Assembly (NCBI GenBank): GCA_036377075.1
Contig: DASUZB010000243.1
Coordinates: 1-7,062, forward strand
Direction: 5' to 3'
DNA from: DASUZB01 sp036377075
GTDB lineage: Bacteria; Actinomycetota; CALGFH01
Length of the DNA: 7,062 nt
Shown: piece by piece, positions 5,938-7,062 of the stretch
How the letters are laid out: every line of letters starts with the position of its first letter
How positions within the stretch are numbered: the stretch's first letter is position 1
Made by a program: the position numbers and the translations under genes
Notes under the pieces: generated by a model
Database searches by the model: none
What the model was told of the DNA's origin: nothing
The model's input: the letters and a program-made list of their open reading frames with translations, nothing else

Positions 5938-6520
5938 TCCCGCGCGCGGCGAGCGCGACTGGCCAGTCGGCTAGGCGCTGCAAGAACCGCTGCTGCTCTG
6001 GTGGTGCGGTAGGGATGACGGCGAGGAAGTCGTCCGGTCATGCGAACAAGTACGCGGCCTCGTGCGGGGGCGCCGCGGCCGGTGCGGCTTCGGTGCGCCA
6101 GCGTTCGAGTTCGGCCGGCTGGGGACTGGGACGCGGGCGCCGTTGACGTCGGAGGCGTCGACCGTGACCAGGTCGATCAGCAGCCTGTCGGTGAGGCCTC
6201 GAGGTAGCCGACCCAGCCGCACCGCCTCGGCCGGGCGGCGTCGAGCACGATCACGATGCGGAACCGGCCCTTGGTCAGGCTCTCGGCTAGGCCCTGGTCG
6301 AACGCCGCTGTGTCGAGGGAGCGTTCCTGGTCGCCGTCGCCGGCTACCGCCGCGATCAGGCGTCATGGCCGCGCCGCCGCAGGTGGCCGCCGAGCACCGT
6401 CCGCTCCAGCTCCGCGCGATCCAGGCCGTGCAGGTACGTGGTGTAGGTCAGGACCTGGGCGACGACAGCCCGGCGGGCCGGACTCCAGAGCAGGTTCTCG
6501 GGAAGGCCAAGCTGGGCAGA
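5938..6520 (-). pseudogene. Decayed gene for an actinobacterial hypothetical protein (predicted PD-(D/E)XK nuclease-like family)
   Basis: Reading the minus strand from about 6514 downward, coding-like pieces follow one another in the order of one protein but in changing frames: LGLPENLLW and ARRAVVAQVLTYTTYLHGLD ending at a TGA (6356-6358); then, shifted, SLDTAAFDQGLAESL and GRFRIVIVLDAA; then PAEAVRLG; then GYLEA; then LTDRLLIDLVTVDASDVNG; then QPAELERWRTEAA up to an in-frame TGA (6038-6040); then, in the same frame, DDFLAVIPTAPPEQQRFLQR. That is at least five frame changes and one internal stop, with the N-terminus gone. I recall intact actinobacterial hypothetical proteins with this order of motifs (AVVAQVL.Y, GRFR.V.VLD, L.GYLEA.TD.LLIDLVTV) and an N-terminal (E)VK motif of PD-(D/E)XK nuclease type. 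The family link is from memory and the nuclease fold is inference, since the catalytic part is not preserved here. Confidence 0.6.
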
Positions 6521-6562
6521 AGAGGGCGCTGATGCGTCGCCACAACTCCGGGACAGGACACG

Positions 6563-7062
6563 CTAACGGCGCGAGCCGCTTTCGAGCCCGCGCCAGCGGG
6601 CCAGGGTGACGTCCGCCGCCCTCCGGCCGTCGTCCGCGAGCCGGCGGCCGAGGGGCCGGCCCGGTGCGTCGCCGACGCGGGCGGCCACGCGGCTGGCGCC
6701 GGTGGCCATGCCGCTCCTGAGGCCGCGCCAGCCTGCCACGGCCACGCCCGCCGCCTGCAGAGCCGCGGCAGCGACGCCGCTCCTGAGCTCGCGCCAGCCT
6801 GGCTCGGCTGCGCCCGCTGCCCAGCGGGTTCCGGTTGCCACGCCGCGCCTCAGCCCGTGCCAGCCTGCCCGGGTCGCGCCGGCCGCGCGGCGGCTGCCGC
6901 TGGCCACCGCGGGCTTGAGCTCGCGCCAGCCGGCCTCGGTCGCCCCCGCCGCCCAGCGAACTCCGCTGGCCACCGCGGGCTCGAGCTCGCGCCAGCCGGC
7001 CAGCGTCGCGCCGGCCGCCCAGCGGGCTCCGTCGGCGACGCCGCGCTGGAGCTCGCGCCAGC
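6563..7062 (-). CDS. Tandem 22-residue repeat protein, C-terminal part (runs off right edge)
   Basis: An open frame enters from the right edge (first full codon ends at 7060) and stops at TAG 6563-6565, giving at least 165 residues. It consists of consecutive 22-residue units with the pattern VA-G-RWAAGAT-AGWREL plus two or three variable residues that often end in Pro-Ala or Ser-Gly. Full units start at 7039, 6973, 6907, 6841 and 6775; a divergent 23-residue unit starts at 6709 and a last 22-residue unit at 6640, followed by SRR and the stop. Units near the edge are most alike and those near the C-terminus most eroded. The regular 22-residue period with a turn residue at each boundary suggests a chain of amphipathic helices, as in 11/22-mer lipid-binding or LEA-like proteins, but this is inference. 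I do not recognise the family. The 66-bp period keeps all frames periodic, so the chosen frame rests on its openness, terminal stop and GC-rich third positions. Confidence 0.6.
   Translation of the reverse strand, partial: WRELQRGVADGARWAAGATLAGWRELEPAVASGVRWAAGATEAGWRELKPAVASGSRRAAGATRAGWHGLRRGVATGTRWAAGAAEPGWRELRSGVAAAALQAAGVAVAGWRGLRSGMATGASRVAARVGDAPGRPLGRRLADDGRRAADVTLARWRGLESGSRR
6575..7062. repeat. 66-bp tandem repeat array
   Basis: On the plus strand a core close to GAGCTCGCGCCAGCC recurs exactly every 66 bases at 6719, 6785, 6851, 6917, 6983 and 7049; after a 135-base step (two units plus 3 bases) a related core lies at 6584. The exact multiple of three keeps the minus-strand frame open. 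The array reaches the window edge, so its total size is unknown. Confidence 0.88.

Noticed and set aside
5441..5983. A 180-codon minus-strand open frame over the start of the GMC oxidoreductase.
   Set aside because: Only its first part (about 5938-5983) is meaningful, as the tail of the decayed pseudogene; the rest is an out-of-frame shadow of the oxidoreductase.
5971..6366. A 131-codon minus-strand open frame that might be called a hypothetical gene.
   Set aside because: Only one stretch (about 6121-6195) has the family motif LTDRLLIDLV; the neighbouring motifs lie in other frames, so it is part of a frameshifted pseudogene rather than a gene.
6575..7062. The periodic 66-bp array as a CRISPR or other spacer-repeat array.
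   Set aside because: The whole 66-base unit is similar between copies, with no unique spacers, and an open reading frame runs through all units to a stop.
1..7062. tRNA, rRNA, transposase genes, attachment sites or a replication origin.
   Set aside because: I looked for cloverleaf-like segments, transposase motifs and terminal inverted repeats and saw none that I could support.

Overview
The window is very GC-rich with strong G/C third-codon preference, frequent GTG starts and clear GGAGG-type ribosome binding sites. With a PknB-type Ser/Thr kinase and a LytR-CpsA-Psr (LCP) remnant of the kind seen in high-GC Gram-positives, this points to an actinobacterium (Actinomycetota). I cannot place it further.

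Left part (1-3486). The 5' end of a Ser/Thr protein kinase gene reads leftward off the window edge. Diverging from it is a compact rightward operon: a short-chain dehydrogenase/reductase (372-1169), a fructose-6-phosphate-aldolase-type small transaldolase (1220-1873), and, overlapping it by GTGA, one 538-residue ORF that joins a PfkB sugar kinase to a uridine-kinase/phosphoribulokinase-like P-loop kinase (1870-3486). Together these resemble a polyol or sugar catabolic route: the dehydrogenase oxidises a polyol to a ketose, a kinase phosphorylates it, and the aldolase cleaves the sugar phosphate. The substrate cannot be read from the sequence. The fused kinase is the most interesting item. The junction keeps a ribosome binding site and start codon, and the second domain has Arg in place of the Walker A Lys.

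Middle part (3487-5823). Directly after the operon lies a broken LCP gene, with its 5' end missing, its catalytic core deleted and its remaining pieces in two frames. A gap of about 220 bases follows, then an intact leftward GMC-family flavin oxidoreductase (4330-5823) with all family signatures.

Right part (5824-7062). A heavily decayed leftward pseudogene (about 5938-6520) shows at least five frame changes and an in-frame stop. I recognise it as a member of a family of actinobacterial hypothetical proteins that I associate, from memory, with PD-(D/E)XK nuclease-like folds. Upstream of it, running off the right edge, is the 3' end of a leftward gene made of tandem 66-bp (22-residue) repeats rich in Trp, Ala, Gly and Arg. 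The right half looks like accessory, decaying sequence around one intact enzyme gene; the left half looks like a functional metabolic operon.
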